Source: Telmatactis stephensoni (Eukaryota > Cnidaria > Anthozoa > Actiniaria > Isophelliidae). Taken from it: DNA of 64,000 bases. Below the pieces are notes generated by a model. The model ran no database searches. It worked only from the letters and a program-made list of their open reading frames with translations, and was not told the origin of the DNA. The translations under genes and the position numbers were made by a program. This document shows, piece by piece, positions 52,106-61,199 of this stretch (position 1 is the first letter of the stretch; each line of letters opens with the position of its first letter). Location: assembly GCA_029948255.1 (NCBI GenBank), contig JALIZF010001342.1, forward strand, positions 124,001 to 188,000. The letters run 5' to 3'.

Positions 52106-54399
52106 CCATACTCATAACAAACCACTATCCTTCTACAATTACATGTAGGATGACCATCCCATCCTGTAACCCCTTCCCTCCCTTCCCCTACCCAATCAAC
52201 TGCACCAATATTATGAACAAGGCAATATTCTCCAGAAGTGCTCCCACCCACTGAAATTATCCAAACAATTTAAAATTCAAGCACTTCATTGGACAAATTA
52301 CACTGTCCTGTAGTATTAGTGCCCATAGTTGGCACTTGGTTTATGTTAGAATTGCTGCCTACCATACTGTAAAATCTCCTGGGTGCAATGGGTGGGGAAA
52401 GGAGAGATGATGCAAGGAAGACCCTGATACTCAGGGTAAGAACACTATACCTGTTCTGTTATCAGACTTCCTTTATTCTTGTTTGCTGCAGCAAGGAACT
52501 GAACCAGTAGTTTAGTAGACTCTGTTTTCCCTGCACCACTTTCACCACTGATCACAATCACCTGGTTGGACTCACTTTTTTGAATTTCTGAATATGCTGC
52601 ACTACCAATGGCAAAGATGTGCCTACAATGTGCAACAGAGAATGGGTATAAAAAGTTATAAAACAGCAGTGTTATTGAAATTGGAAACCATCCAGAGGAT
52701 ATTTTGGAAAATATTAGAAATTTTATTTATTGCTACTTTGTAATAATCAACAGAAAAAAATGTCATGTCAAAATGAAATGTCATGTCAAAGAAAAGGGAC
52801 CAAAGTCAACTCAGAAGGGGGCACACCCCCTACACCACACCCCTAAATCTGCCCCTAAGTAGGGATGGTAGTTATTGTCACTAATCCCTTTGCTACATCT
52901 AGGTTAATGAAGTCAAAATGACCATATTGTTACTTACGGGGGTAGGCTGCCAATAGGACTACGAGTGTACTTGTCTACATCGTCATTGGTGTAAATATCA
53001 AGGGATTTGTATGGGTTGACAGCCACCAGGATTTTACCAATGTATGTCTAAATAAACAAAATATTTTAGTTAATTATCAATAAAAACTCAACAGTCAATT
53101 TTTGTCATACTTGAAAAAAATCTGCCTCCAGTCACCTTAACCATTTGACGATCATAAATTTACAGATGTACCAAAAATTATCATGCTTTAGGAGTCCTAC
53201 TCCTGCCATTCCTACTAGATATTCCACCTTTTGGGGTCCTGTGAAAGTCTATTCACAAATGTACTGAAGGCCTTACATTCATACATACAATTACTGTTAG
53301 TAGTTTGATTATCAATTTCTACACTCACATAGATCATCTGTAGCATCATATCTTTTGGCCAGGTTATGGAGTATGGAGCCTTCATTGAGGTCACTTTATA
53401 ACACAAAAAAATCAGTTACCAATAACTAGTGAGTGGTATAATCTTTTATTTCTGACATCATTTTGTCCATATTTTCTATATTTTATTTGCCCACTTCCCA
53501 ACAGTTATTCAATTATGATAATTTTTTTCATTCTTTCACTCAAAATTACTGGTAATGTCCATCCACTCATCCATTTATTTCTATATTCATTCATTCATTC
53601 ACTCATCCATTCACTCATTTATTCATTCATCCATCTATCCATCTATCCCTCCCTCCATTCATCAGTTAATTTATTAATTTACTCATTTAAATACATACTC
53701 CATTTTAATCATGTCATCAGCACCACGTTTGCCATAATCGACCCTCTGCACAGCAAGCTTGGCAGATACTGATGAGATCTTGAATTTAAATACAATAACA
53801 TTATATTATACACAAAATGAATACCCTTAAACTGACATGAATTTGGAAATGGCCATTCTGTTTTCATCACCAGGAATCACTTAGAAAATATTACAAGGCA
53901 ACCATTAGGCAAAAATAGATTTTCATTACCATGAATGCATTATTAATCAATAAAATAACACATGCACATTTATTTATTGTCTCTGTACTGTGATACACCC
54001 TGGGAGATGTAGAGCACAGCTTAAGAACACAAGGTGTAGCCAAGTGTTTCTTGTGCTTTTGGAGTGCTCTAGATTGTCAAGAGCATTTATGTCAAAGTAC
54101 AGATTAACATAAGTGATTGTTTTACATTGTTTTTGTAAAATATTTTCAACAATTTTGTGTAAGTCACGTCTCTGTGCTCTGATAAAACATGTTTACCAGC
54201 CAATCAGCACCTACGTATCACAAATATTTTATAATCTAGTCAGATTATATGTGGTGATTATGTACCATAATATAAATATAATGTATATAATTACCTTTCC
54301 AGTTTCCTCATTCTGTACTTTCAGGGTGGATCCTGATACAGCAATAACAACTCCTGGCACAGGGTACCCATTGTCTCCATCAATCCATAAAAAGGATCC
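15339..54399 (-). CDS. MYO15A: Unconventional myosin XV heavy chain, 59 exons, N-terminus missing
   Basis: An actin-based motor; vertebrate myosin XVa delivers cargo to stereocilia tips, and the family acts in filopodia and microvilli. I placed 59 coding exons totalling 8,071 nt. This equals 2,688 codons plus stop plus four surplus bases, each of which breaks the frame at a separate site. The order is motor (codons 1-725), IQ neck (726-815), MyTH4-F1 (842-1171), Pro-rich exon (1172-1866), F2-F3 (1867-2032), SH3 (2033-2093), MyTH4 (about 2159-2383) and FERM (2384-2688). The block [10 protein letters not shown] straight after the Pro-rich part and the tail GWTIDV...[10 protein letters not shown] are class XV signatures. 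The large N-terminal extension of vertebrate MYO15A is not seen. Upstream of 54399 at least one more exon with the start codon must exist. The symbol refers to the vertebrate orthologue. Confidence 0.93.
18577..19124. repeat. 137-bp tandem repeat, 4 copies, inside a hairpin-type element
   Basis: Copies start at 18577, 18714, 18851 and 18988, nearly identical. Each unit carries inverted segments (GTACGGTCACGG and ACAGTGATCGTACCG) and the tip GCTCATGCAAAATC. Its inverse, with GTTTTGCATAAGTGGAAA, stands once at about 18542. This looks like a MITE whose body has been tandemly amplified. It lies in the myosin XV intron between exons 18241-18401 and 19346-19446. Confidence 0.85.
19135..19270. mobile_element. 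Hairpin MITE, family A, copy 2
   Basis: 136 bp flanked by TA, with inverted tips GAGCAGATTTCGTAT and arms with CCGTACCGTAGCCGTG-type subrepeats. It directly abuts the 137-bp tandem array. Confidence 0.8.
19667..22325 (-). CDS. Myosin XV linker and second MyTH4 domain
   Basis: Exons: 22129-22325 (Ser/Lys-rich linker ending in [12 protein letters not shown]), 21960-22036, 21823-21884, 21639-21708, 21492-21568, 20995-21077, 20425-20555, 19977-20071 and 19667-19744. MyTH4-2 shows [78 protein letters not shown] and the class XV seam [15 protein letters not shown] into FERM-2. Phases agree throughout. Confidence 0.92.
22685..23360. repeat. ACGTAC/TACGTA-dense intron segment
   Basis: Some 25 occurrences of TACG or CGTA, often as ACGTACG or TACGTA, in about 675 bp without a fixed period. 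It lies in the long myosin XV intron between the SH3 exon and exon 22129-22325. No ORF or element ends were recognised. Confidence 0.55.
23505..23775. repeat. (GTT)n-rich microsatellite
   Basis: An imperfect GTT/GTTGTA trinucleotide run in the same myosin XV intron. Confidence 0.85.
23851..24052. mobile_element. Long-arm hairpin MITE, family D
   Basis: Inverted arms of about 70 bp: TACTACCGTGTGCATAATTA at the left and its inverse with TTTTGCACACGGTGGTA at the right, plus matching inner blocks TTTGGTCAATAGGCTACC. The loop is about 55 bp. It is about 100 bp from the SH3 exon. Confidence 0.75.
24160..24342 (-). CDS. Myosin XV SH3 domain
   Basis: A single 61-codon exon holding a complete SH3 fold: an ALYDY-like [10 protein letters not shown], an acidic RT loop, [10 protein letters not shown], the Trp motif EGWFFG and NGYFPSEYV. 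In contrast to the vertebrate MYO15A SH3, the canonical ligand-binding aromatics (Tyr in YDY, Trp, Pro and Tyr in FPSEYV) are all kept, so it could bind Pro-rich peptides, including its own insert. That interaction is inference. Confidence 0.92.
24659..26819 (-). CDS. Myosin XV FERM-1 F2-F3 lobes
   Basis: Exons: 26760-26819, 26226-26301, 25716-25828, 25244-25353, 25077-25164 and 24659-24709. Key segments are [86 protein letters not shown] and the closing helix [17 protein letters not shown]. Order and spacing match the F2/F3 part after the Pro-rich insert in vertebrate MYO15A. A hAT-like MITE sits in the intron between the first two exons. Confidence 0.9.
26514..26687. mobile_element. hAT-like MITE with CAGGGGCGTATCCAG ends
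   Basis: Perfect inverted ends CAGGGGCGTATCCAG / CTGGATACGCCCCTG. The 8-bp flanks (GAGAGGAG and GAGGGGTG) agree at 6 of 8 positions, as expected for a hAT-type duplication that has decayed. It lies in a myosin XV intron. Confidence 0.7.
27199..27235. repeat. (C)n(CA)n microsatellite
   Basis: A C run followed by about 15 CA repeats in a myosin XV intron. Confidence 0.9.
27545..27643. mobile_element. 99-bp hairpin element
   Basis: Inverted arms GGTAAGTACTTG...CACCAAGTGTATCAA and TTTGATACACTTGGTG...CAACTACTTACC around a ~20-bp loop. No flanking duplication was recognised. Confidence 0.6.
27945..30027 (-). CDS. Myosin XV Pro-rich/coiled-coil insert in FERM-1 (single 2,083-nt exon)
   Basis: One exon of 694 codons inserted between F1 and F2 of the first FERM. 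It has two blocks of poly-Pro (runs of 7-9 Pro near 29700-29790 and several of 4-6 near 28260-28440). A Lys-rich, Ser-rich stretch and a Gly/Pro/Tyr-rich segment lie around them. A short Gln/Leu/Glu coiled coil falls near 28580-28730 ([15 protein letters not shown]). The exon ends with [10 protein letters not shown], conserved in class XV. Poly-Pro tracts of this type typically bind profilin or EVH1/SH3/WW domains, so an actin-assembly partner is plausible but inferred. Vertebrate MYO15A has a shorter equivalent region. Confidence 0.88.
30070..30181. mobile_element. Hairpin MITE, family A, copy 3
   Basis: 112 bp with TA flanks and the GAGCAGACTTCGTATGAG / AAACGAAATCTGCTC tips. It lies 40 bp outside the acceptor of the Pro-rich exon. 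A further partial tip follows at 30184-30243. Confidence 0.75.
30481..34103 (-). CDS. Myosin XV first MyTH4 domain and FERM-1 F1 lobe
   Basis: Exons: 34022-34103, 32911-33044, 32459-32554, 31853-31927, 31590-31750, 31287-31456, 31097-31169 and 30481-30681. MyTH4 is recognised from [55 protein letters not shown] and YCQQKLL...[13 protein letters not shown]. MyTH4-FERM tandems bind microtubules or membrane-protein tails in related myosins. The F1 lobe follows with [17 protein letters not shown] and ends with the class [10 protein letters not shown] and [19 protein letters not shown] segments. The frame is intact through all eight exons. Confidence 0.92.
32037..32350. repeat. (CAGA)n and (GTCA)n tetranucleotide runs
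   Basis: CAGA runs at 32037-32075 and 32260-32295 and a GTCA run at about 32320-32348. They sit around a diverged 209-bp-offset duplication next to exon 32459-32554. Confidence 0.85.
33706..33927. mobile_element. PIF/Harbinger-type MITE with TTA duplication
   Basis: 222 bp flanked by TTA on both sides (33703-33705 and 33928-33930). Inverted ends GGGGGTGTTTTACATG / CATGTAAACACCCCC continue into repeated GGATCATCCTAG blocks. A 3-bp TTA target site is the hallmark of PIF/Harbinger elements. No transposase. Confidence 0.8.
35004..35144. mobile_element. Hairpin MITE, family B, copy 2
   Basis: 141 bp between TA and TA, with ends GAGTGATTTTCATTTGACC / GGTCAAATGAAAACCACTC and the family tract ACAAAAGAAAACAATGG inside. 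Confidence 0.8.
35168..35403. repeat. 68-bp tandem repeat ending at a splice donor
   Basis: Copies of CTCAAGGTTGATTAACTATG start at 35181, 35249, 35317 and 35385, with a period of 68 bp. The last copy stops at the donor of exon 35406-35483, where the repeat's ACTATGCCT becomes ACTATACCT (the donor GGTATAGT on the minus strand). Confidence 0.9.
35406..35483 (-). CDS. Myosin XV linker exon, Gln/Ser/Pro-rich
   Basis: A 78-nt exon encoding a polar linker ([13 protein letters not shown]) between the IQ neck and MyTH4-1. Acceptor CTTAAG and donor GAAG|GTATAG; phase 0 on both sides. A 68-bp tandem repeat array lies directly downstream of its donor. Confidence 0.75.
35912..36058. mobile_element. Hairpin MITE, family B, copy 3
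   Basis: Ends GAGTGATTTTCTTTTTTCCG / AAGGAAAACCACTC; the left flank is TA and the right flank TG. It shares the AGAGTCTACT and TAGTTTG blocks with copy 2. Confidence 0.7.
39608..39720 (+). mobile_element. tRNA-derived SINE remnant
   Basis: A-box-like TAGCTCAGTTGCTAGAGC at 39614-39631 and B-box-like GATCGAATCCCG near 39669. A non-tRNA tail CCTGATTTTTTTTCAGCAG follows. The spacing and the absence of a foldable acceptor stem argue against a functional tRNA gene. Confidence 0.6.
40850..42520 (-). CDS. Myosin XV neck: IQ motifs
   Basis: Exons 42434-42520, 41407-41495 and 40850-40943. They encode [20 protein letters not shown], then [37 protein letters not shown] and [18 protein letters not shown], which are at least three IQ-type repeats that would bind calmodulin-like light chains. 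The third exon must be read in the phase set by exon 41407-41495. The longest open frame across it (40650-41024) is a different frame and not the protein. Confidence 0.88.
41816..41873. mobile_element. 58-bp palindromic mini-element, family E, copy 1
   Basis: TA-flanked near-perfect palindrome: tip GCCTGCGTGCAGCCG, centre CCCGGG, inverse tip. The second copy is at 61148-61199. Confidence 0.7.
42087..42229. mobile_element. MULE-like MITE with 9-bp target duplication
   Basis: 143 bp with inverted ends GGTCGTGTCTAGATGGGATC / GATCCCATCGAGCCACGACC. It is flanked by a perfect 9-bp direct repeat TTCTAAAAT (42078-42086 and 42230-42238). A 9-bp duplication is typical of Mutator-like elements. The interior contains CCCTAAACCTAACC. 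Confidence 0.85.
42885..54399 (-). CDS. Myosin XV motor domain exons
   Basis: Exons: 54295-54399, 53699-53778, 53329-53393, 52938-53047, 52451-52622, 51904-52007, 51745-51811, 51439-51552, 50348-50431, 49841-49918, 49177-49290, 48618-48677, 48260-48384, 47858-47953, 47392-47523, 45299-45424, 44970-45047, 44707-44885, 44554-44599, 43848-43972 and 42885-43002. All key motor elements are present: SH3-like start [33 protein letters not shown]-loop [10 protein letters not shown], switch [17 protein letters not shown], switch II DIFGFE, relay [12 protein letters not shown], actin-binding [14 protein letters not shown]1-helix region [21 protein letters not shown] and converter NYQLGRTK. Each junction phase fits except inside exons 53329-53393, 48618-48677 and 48260-48384, where one extra base shifts the frame. 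Confidence 0.93.
43495..44510. repeat. CGTACCGTGACCGTG-type minisatellite with two family A MITEs
   Basis: Degenerate family A copies lie at about 43495-43633 and 44220-44366 (TA on the left, decayed right tip). Between 44040 and 44510 there are many variants of CGTGTCGTACCGTAACCGTG. An exon of myosin XV (43848-43972) lies between the two MITEs. Confidence 0.7.
45491..47134. repeat. Perfect 822-bp tandem duplication in a myosin XV intron
   Basis: Copy 1 is 45491-46312 and copy 2 is 46313-47134. Every stretch I compared is identical with a constant offset of 822. Each copy contains a tRNA-like SINE head (45600-45680 in copy 1) and an inverted-repeat pair of about 90-bp arms around GATGAACATCTTTGTTAACT and its inverse (46020-46105 and 46160-46245). 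It lies between exons 45299-45424 and 47392-47523. Confidence 0.95.
45603..45676 (+). mobile_element. tRNA-derived SINE head (two copies, with 46425-46498)
   Basis: A-box-like TCTCAGTGGTAGAGCATCC and a strong B-box GGTTCGATTCC separated by the usual ~35 bp. Non-tRNA sequence follows (CTCGGAATTTTTCCTGAG, itself a small palindrome). It does not form a complete cloverleaf, so I call it SINE-derived. Confidence 0.65.
48041..48155. repeat. (CCCT)n microsatellite
   Basis: About 28 uninterrupted tetranucleotide copies in a myosin XV intron, about 105 bp from the switch II exon donor. The Pro/Ser/Leu frame across it is spurious. Confidence 0.97.
48758..48959. mobile_element. pogo/Tigger-like MITE
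   Basis: 202 bp flanked by TA with ends CAGTCAACTCTC / CGATAACTGACTG. Short GCTATTACGGAC repeats near each end resemble pogo-group termini. It interrupts a myosin XV intron. Confidence 0.7.
49322..49560. repeat. Dispersed repeat family C, copy 2
   Basis: A diverged copy of 5345-5640, starting TGTCCAAAGTCTTCTAGCGC. It begins about 30 bp outside the acceptor of motor exon 49177-49290. Confidence 0.6.
50512..50872. mobile_element. Two adjacent hairpin elements, family F, head to tail
   Basis: Each unit (about 50512-50680 and 50690-50872) opens with TCAATTTGACAAACCTCTAG or a close variant. Each closes with TCCTCTAGAGG...GAATTGGGAAAA, its imperfect inverse. The two units share most of their interior (GAAGAGTAAAAACAAAAGA). 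Confidence 0.65.
50935..51430. repeat. Degenerate CATT/CATC tetranucleotide tract
   Basis: A long imperfect ATTC/ATCC run. Related tracts are at 53570-53690, 54655-54835, 55040-55110 and 56820-57320. All are in myosin XV introns or 5' sequence, and all give spurious Ile/His/Pro/Ser frames. Confidence 0.9.
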
Positions 54400-54470
54400 C
54401 TATTATTAGTAAGAACAATATTGACATTAATAATAGTTTAACAATATAGTTTAATAATAGTTAACAATTA

Positions 54471-54617
54471 TTAGAGTACAAACACTAAATATGTGCAACA
54501 TAAATAGTACTAAATATTGCTAATTTATGCCAATTCTATTGTTTTCTATTGTTTAGTTGGCGTTATTTAGTACCAAATAGTGCAAAGATTTGTACGCTTT
54601 TAGTGTTTGTACTCTAT
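54471..54617. mobile_element. Hairpin MITE with TAGAGTACAAACACT ends
   Basis: A TA-flanked palindrome of about 147 bp, with ends GAGTACAAACACTAAA / TTTTAGTGTTTGTACTC. It lies about 70 bp upstream of the first identified myosin exon. Confidence 0.7.
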
Positions 54618-56819
54618 GTAGTGCAATAACTAAATTAAGTATAAATCAACCAACTCATCCATCAATTCATTCACTCATTCATTCAATCTTTCATGAAAAA
54701 TATTTATTGAACTGCCTATTTGTTCATTCATTTTTGCATTTATCCATTCATCCATCCATCCATCCATCCATTCATCCATCCATCCATCCATCCATTCATT
54801 CATCCATTTATTCTTTAATTTATTCTGTCATCTACTTATTTCGTCAATAAGAGACCTTTTTCACTTGTCTCAATGTCTTCCCATCACAACAGGTCTATCC
54901 TCTTGGGAAATACATGTACGTTTCTTTGTTTGGAATGCCTTAATTAGGAAGACACAAAAGAATGTTTACCTCAAACAAAGGATCTCATTCCCCAAGAGAA
55001 TTCTAATGGGAAAACATTATTTGATTGTTCATTAGTTTTTGCATTCATCCATCCATCCATTTATTTACTCACTTCTTTCCTCATCCATTCATTTATCCAC
55101 TATCCACATCTATGTTTGTGCTACATCTTTTAAATACATTAATGAATTCTGTTGATAACTAAGTGCCACATTCTGTGGAAAACACTTGACTTCAAATGAA
55201 CAAAATGTCAACTATAATGGCTTTGAGTTCAGGCAAGGAAGGAACAATCATGTAGACAGCAATTATGTCAATAATGTTAAGAATATTCTTTCCTGGATTT
55301 AAAATAAAATCAAAAATGGGCTGTCATAAAATTTCACATATCTAGATACAATTGAAAAAAATATCAATCAACTCTCTTTGACAAATAATTTATTTTTGTA
55401 GAAATTATGGGAGTAAAATGGGAGTAAAACAATAATGTCTTAAAAACATTTTGAGTAATCATATATAACACTTTGTATAAATTAAAATAATAGCTTTCTT
55501 ATCACATAAGGTCAGATGCCAAAAACACACATGAATCTCCAGTATCCTTACATTTTCACTACTGTATTTAGCTTACTGTTGGCAAACGATCGGTCAATAT
55601 GGAGACGGCTTACTGCCCACTGCCCGACAAGAGACAATTAAGAGGAACTAACACATTTAGCTTAGTGTATGAATTTATAGCTGTTCAATCTCCCACTGCA
55701 CTGAATTGTTTATAATATTACAGCACAAATACAATTAACAAAATAACTCCCAGAGATGGAATTGTAATAAATACTACAACCCAGCTTATACATCAAACTG
55801 TACACTCCTGCCGATTCAAGTGAACATGTCTACATCTATATTTTCATGTTTATAAGAGAAAATTTCTAGCAATTAATACCCTAGCCTTGCTAACTTAGAA
55901 ATCATACAAATTAATGTAAGATGCTTTCCAGCTCTGCTAAGATTTCAAGTTTGGGAATTCCACTATTGTAAGAATATTGTGTCTATAGGTATATATGTAT
56001 AATGTTCAAACATACCAAATAACTGATATTGCAGGTTTGCCTTTTAAAAAACCTCATTGTGCATCAACGTTTGGCAAATTTGTTCCATACTCAATGCATC
56101 CATAGTATTTAAAGCCTTGAATTCTGATATGAAATCACCCAGACTTTTCCTTGTTGTTGATCTTGTTGGTGTTTCTCATATTACTGGTTCGTGTTTCAAC
56201 TTAGCAATACATAATACCAAGGAAGTTATGTTTGAAAGTAAGAAGGCTGAATGTCTTTGTGACATTTTGATAAGTAATAATGCACATAAAATACAGAACC
56301 ATATATCTTGAACTCTGAGTTATCTGACACTGAACTGCTGTCTTTGACACAAACTCATGTCCCTTGGATTGTCTCCTAAATGTTGGCAATTATATGTCTA
56401 AAACCTTTACTGTTTATATAATTATTTACTTCCTTTTGAGCCATTTCATAAGTCATTTCACCACTATAATAACTCCATATTAAATGTAAGTGTATAATTG
56501 TTAAAAACAATGTACGGGCTATTATTGGAAGCAAAACAGATATGCTTAATGGATGGCCAGTCTAACGATCTAAACCACAGGAAATAGCTGATAAAAACAG
56601 AGATAATAAAAAAATTAATGTAAAATAATGTCTAGGCACATTTTGTGATAATCAAAATGGAGACAATTGCAGCTCTCATATTAATTTAAGTTCAGATTGG
56701 TAAGAGATTATAAACAGATTGTTGTTCACTTAAAGAAATTAAGAGTTTTCAAGCTACAGTGTATTGGTTTCTATATAAAATTCATTTAGCTAGATATACC
56801 GTCATAAACCATAATAAAT

Positions 56820-57320
56820 CAATGAATGAATAAATATATATGAATAAATGAAGTAATAGTTATTTATGAGCAAAGGAAAAAATTGATACAAAATAACTTA
56901 GAAATGAATGAATGAATGAATGATCAATTATTAAATAAATCAATAAACAAATGAATGAGCAAATGAATGAATAAATGAACAAATGAATGGAAGATTGAAT
57001 AAATAAATAAACAACTAAATAAATAAGTATATTTGGATGATTGAACAGATAAAATATATAAGTTTATGTATAAGTAAATAAGTGAGTATTGGAAATAGAC
57101 AACTAATACATGTAAAAACAAATAAATGAATACATAAATGAATGGATGAATGAATGAATGAATGAATGAATGAATGGATGGATGAATGAATGAATGAATG
57201 AATGAATGAATGAATGAATGAATGAATGAATGAATGAATGAATGAATGAATGAATGAATGAATGGATGGATGGATGGATGGATGAATGGATGAATGGATG
57301 AATGGATGGATGGATGGATG
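56820..57320. repeat. (TGAA)n/(TGGA)n array
   Basis: Near-pure TGAA with TGGA blocks at 57125-57320, more degenerate to the left. The open frames across it (Ser/Phe/Ile/His repeats) are artefacts of the tetranucleotide. Confidence 0.95.
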
Positions 57321-60300
57321 AATGACCAAATAGAGACTAAATCTATGTAAGTTATAGAATAACCAAATATTTGATTAGATACTTCATTAACTACATACAG
57401 ACAAACAACAACTTTAACAATACATGTCAAAAACACCTGTTCATGAAAATTCCTATTCATGAAATATTCATATATCATCACTATATAATTATTTATTATT
57501 TTTGGAAATTATGATACCACAAAATTCTATGTGTACACACAAGCAATATAATTCATATTGATGGAATATTGATAAACAGAACAAAGTGTTTACATTGGTA
57601 TTAACCTGACATATTTCCTTATAGCATACTTCATGCACAGCTTTAGAACATTAATGCTTCATTGATTACATTAAACATATACGTGTTATATGTATGTATA
57701 CCAGCTGAATATATATTTATATCTTCTTTATAAATGAGGAGAAAAACACAACACACAATAATACAGGCATACAGTCACAGCAACTCTACATAATGAGAGC
57801 TATTTATAAAATCAGCAGGAAAAAGTTATATAACAAAGTTTGTCATGGTTGATCAGACTTTATCCAATGCCTTCAGTTGACATTCCATTCAATTTTGCTT
57901 TATTGACTTAATGTCATATAAACAATACACCTATCTAAAGGTGTAAAGCCACTTCAGCCATGCACTTATACTGGAACTTTCATAACATTAATATCTAGTA
58001 CAACAGACATCTATAAGGTTATAATTTTAATTATTTAACATTTTTAAACAGTCATGCATGCATATAGCCCATCAACACCATCCACGTGAATGCGGTAGTC
58101 TAGGCTATCATTTCATTGCTTGAATGAAAGTTTAATTTCACACTCTAGAGAAATCAAAGCCCCAGAAACAAGTGATACTAGTAATTGTGGTGTCTATAAC
58201 TTGTCCTTCTTAGAGAAATATGACAGTTGCACTGTGTGTTTCCTGAAACCTGGAGAGCTACAGATAATACTGCCTGAATAATATAGTCATAATCCTTGTT
58301 ATAACGTATTGTTTGGTACCCATAGGCCACTGGAGAACATGCTAGGGTTCACTACACATACATACCATACCAATCAGTTCAATCATTAGATAACCTATCA
58401 CGTCCAGCATAGAAATCCTAATTTGATAAGAATATTTTATACCTGAATTGTATAAATACTTGGACAGCCTCCCCTAAGTTTTGTCAATTAAATAGTTCAC
58501 ATAAATTTGTAAAAAAAATAGGTTTTATTGCCATAAAAATCACCAAAACTTTGACCCTGTTTTAAGTCAAAGATCTCAATCCAATATCCATCACAAGTTG
58601 ATTACATGTAATAATCATAAAAGTTTGGAGAAAATTATCTTTCGGAGAAAAAAATTATCCTCGTTATGAATGCTTTCGTATATAACTTATGTAAACAAAA
58701 ATATTATTTTGGTTCTAACTTGAATCTCGATTATTTGTTCTAGAAGTTATCATCGAAGTTGAAATTCGATTCACGACCGTGCTTACTGAATTAGAACTGA
58801 TAGTTTTGTTATAAACACATAGTATTCGCATGTCATGTTTGCCCGACAAAATGACAAATTATTTGACACGCTCGGAGAAAAGAAGTTTGGTGTGTTTATA
58901 TTATGGCCAGTGTGTCAAGTTTTCTCGAAGAAACTCGCCACTACACGATGGTGAAACTGGATACCGCTCTTTCCTTAGTTTCGTAAGGCAGAAAAATTGC
59001 TAAATATTCTCGCATATCGAAACCTTCTTAGTGGAACCATTAACATTCTAAGACTCATAGGGGAACATCCGAGCATTTTGTTTTGAGTTATTTAAATCAC
59101 TTCATATAATATACAAAACCTTTGCATTGCAAGAACCGGGCCATCAATGAGATCTCAACTTTCAACAAGCTAAAAGGTGTTATTCTTAAAACTGCGATTC
59201 TATTACTACTGGCTCTAATAAACCCTGGCTTTATATTTTTATTTGTATAGCGAATACATTTTCAATGAAAATTCATGAATACATTTGATGAGTGAAGCTT
59301 GAAATCTGACGGACAAGAAACACGGTCCCAAAATGTCGGAAGCACTGTAGTCTTTGCGAAGGCAAAATAAATTGAATGCTACTCAGATATTGCTAGAATT
59401 ATCTTTAACAGATAACTTGAGGTGTTTTAAGCTAATGTTAGAAATTATTAATGGCAAAGTTACCCATAACTTATGGGTGAACACTTCCGCCAATGCAGCA
59501 TACGACAACTACTTACCACATCAAATCCGCTTGGCATTCTCGCAAATTGCAAGAAGAAAGTCCACCCTCACTGCTTAAAGCCACATGAATAGATACCTTA
59601 ACGTTAAATACATTCTATGGTCGTCGGTGTATCATTATAGTTGATATTTTGAGATTTTCAACAAGTTTTCCTTCAAGAATCAGTTGTTAATCCTCTTTAT
59701 GCAGCAGCTTGTTGCTAATGTCAAGACACGTTGGGTTTCCTGTGGTATCCAATCAGCCACCAATCGTTTACCAATAAAAATTCTTCAGATAAAGAATTGA
59801 CTTTGTCACAAGAATGGAACTCTCTTTATCTTCGATAAATCTTTCAAGTCGTCTATAAAATTATCATAAAGAAACCAGTTCTTCTTGTAAAGACTAAAGT
59901 AAAGAGTGACTAAAAAGCGTTGTCAATGACGTTGTCATGCTTGCATACCAACGACAATACATCATGTCTAAAAATAGAACAAATGACTTCTGTTTGATTT
60001 GTATGTGGGCACAAAAAATTCAAATAAATCACAGGTGCTAATCCTTTGCGATGATTCTACCCAACATCAATATTTTCAGTTTCACTTTGCTCTTTAGCAC
60101 GAAATAAAAATAAACTTATTAAGACGAAAGAAAGTAAAAAAAAAACGTTAAACGTTTTTTCCTCGAGTTCGTCACACATAACTCTTTTGTTTTCATTTCC
60201 AGGATACACTAAAAAGAGTTATCTCGCCTACCAGCGAGAAGGGATAACTCCGACATATACATGTCATTGTATCATATTTTACATCTTCGCTCGAAGCAGG

Positions 60301-61147
60301 ATATCGGAAATGCAGTTTTGTATTCACTTCAAATTTGATTGAAAAAATTGATGGAATATCGGAACTACCTGACGGCCCTCCTGCGGTTATTGATTCACTA
60401 TGTTTCAATCATTTTAAAAACTGTCATGGCATGGATGGTAAAAAGCCGGAATCATGCACATAGACCCATTATAAATGTTACAATGTTACATAGTAATGTG
60501 GTTGATTTGGACCTCTAAGGCTCTAGTTGGGTGGCACCGGTATGTCTGACCTGCCTGTGAAAGCCCATCATTGCAGGTTTTCTCGCGTATGTTTTCTTGA
60601 GTTCCACGATATTGCTCAAAGTAATTTCAAAAAATCTCGTGACAGCTATTCATCGTAGTATTTTTTTTCAAAGAGGACATGCAAGTGGACGTAAAAATGC
60701 ATAAAAGACTTAATTCAAAGACAGTGCTTGAATGGGCACCTGTGTTTGAACAACATTTTTGTTCACTTGATACGCTGGCAGTACTTGTGCCATCTTCTGA
60801 ATGACTGGACCACGGGACATTCAAGTAAAGTTCAGGGGAACCCCGATAATACCGCCACCTGCGAACCAAAAATAAACTGGCCATAATATGCGATCTCTCA
60901 CCTGGTTTGTCACGCAACGTTAAGCTCCACGTTGCGTGACGACCCAAAGGAAAGGGTGCATGGTTTTCCACTGTGAAAGGACTAAACTCGTTCGATAGTC
61001 TGTTTGGTGTTTGTTTGTGGAAGTAGCATCATCAGTTTTTACGGAAGATTTGCCAAAGAGTTTTCTTTCATCTCGAAACCAGTACTCAGGGCAAAACTGA
61101 TGACCTAACTACAAAAGTAAGGATTTGAACCTAGCTCGTGACGAATA

Positions 61148-61199
61148 GCCTGCGTGCAGCCGTTTATTTACCCGGGTAAATAAACGGCTGCACACAGGC
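61148..61199. mobile_element. 52-bp palindromic mini-element, family E, copy 2
   Basis: TA-flanked; tip GCCTGCGTGCAGCCG, arm TTTATTTA, centre CCCGGG, then the inverse with one change (CACACAGGC). It shares tip and centre, but not arm, with 41816-41873. Confidence 0.7.

Noticed and set aside
56924..57481. 185-codon frame of Ser/Phe/Ile/His repeats
   Set aside because: It is the translation of a (TGAA)n/(TGGA)n array.
60627..60971. 114-codon minus-strand frame upstream of DGKE
   Set aside because: No recognisable domain and no exon signals that link it to a gene.
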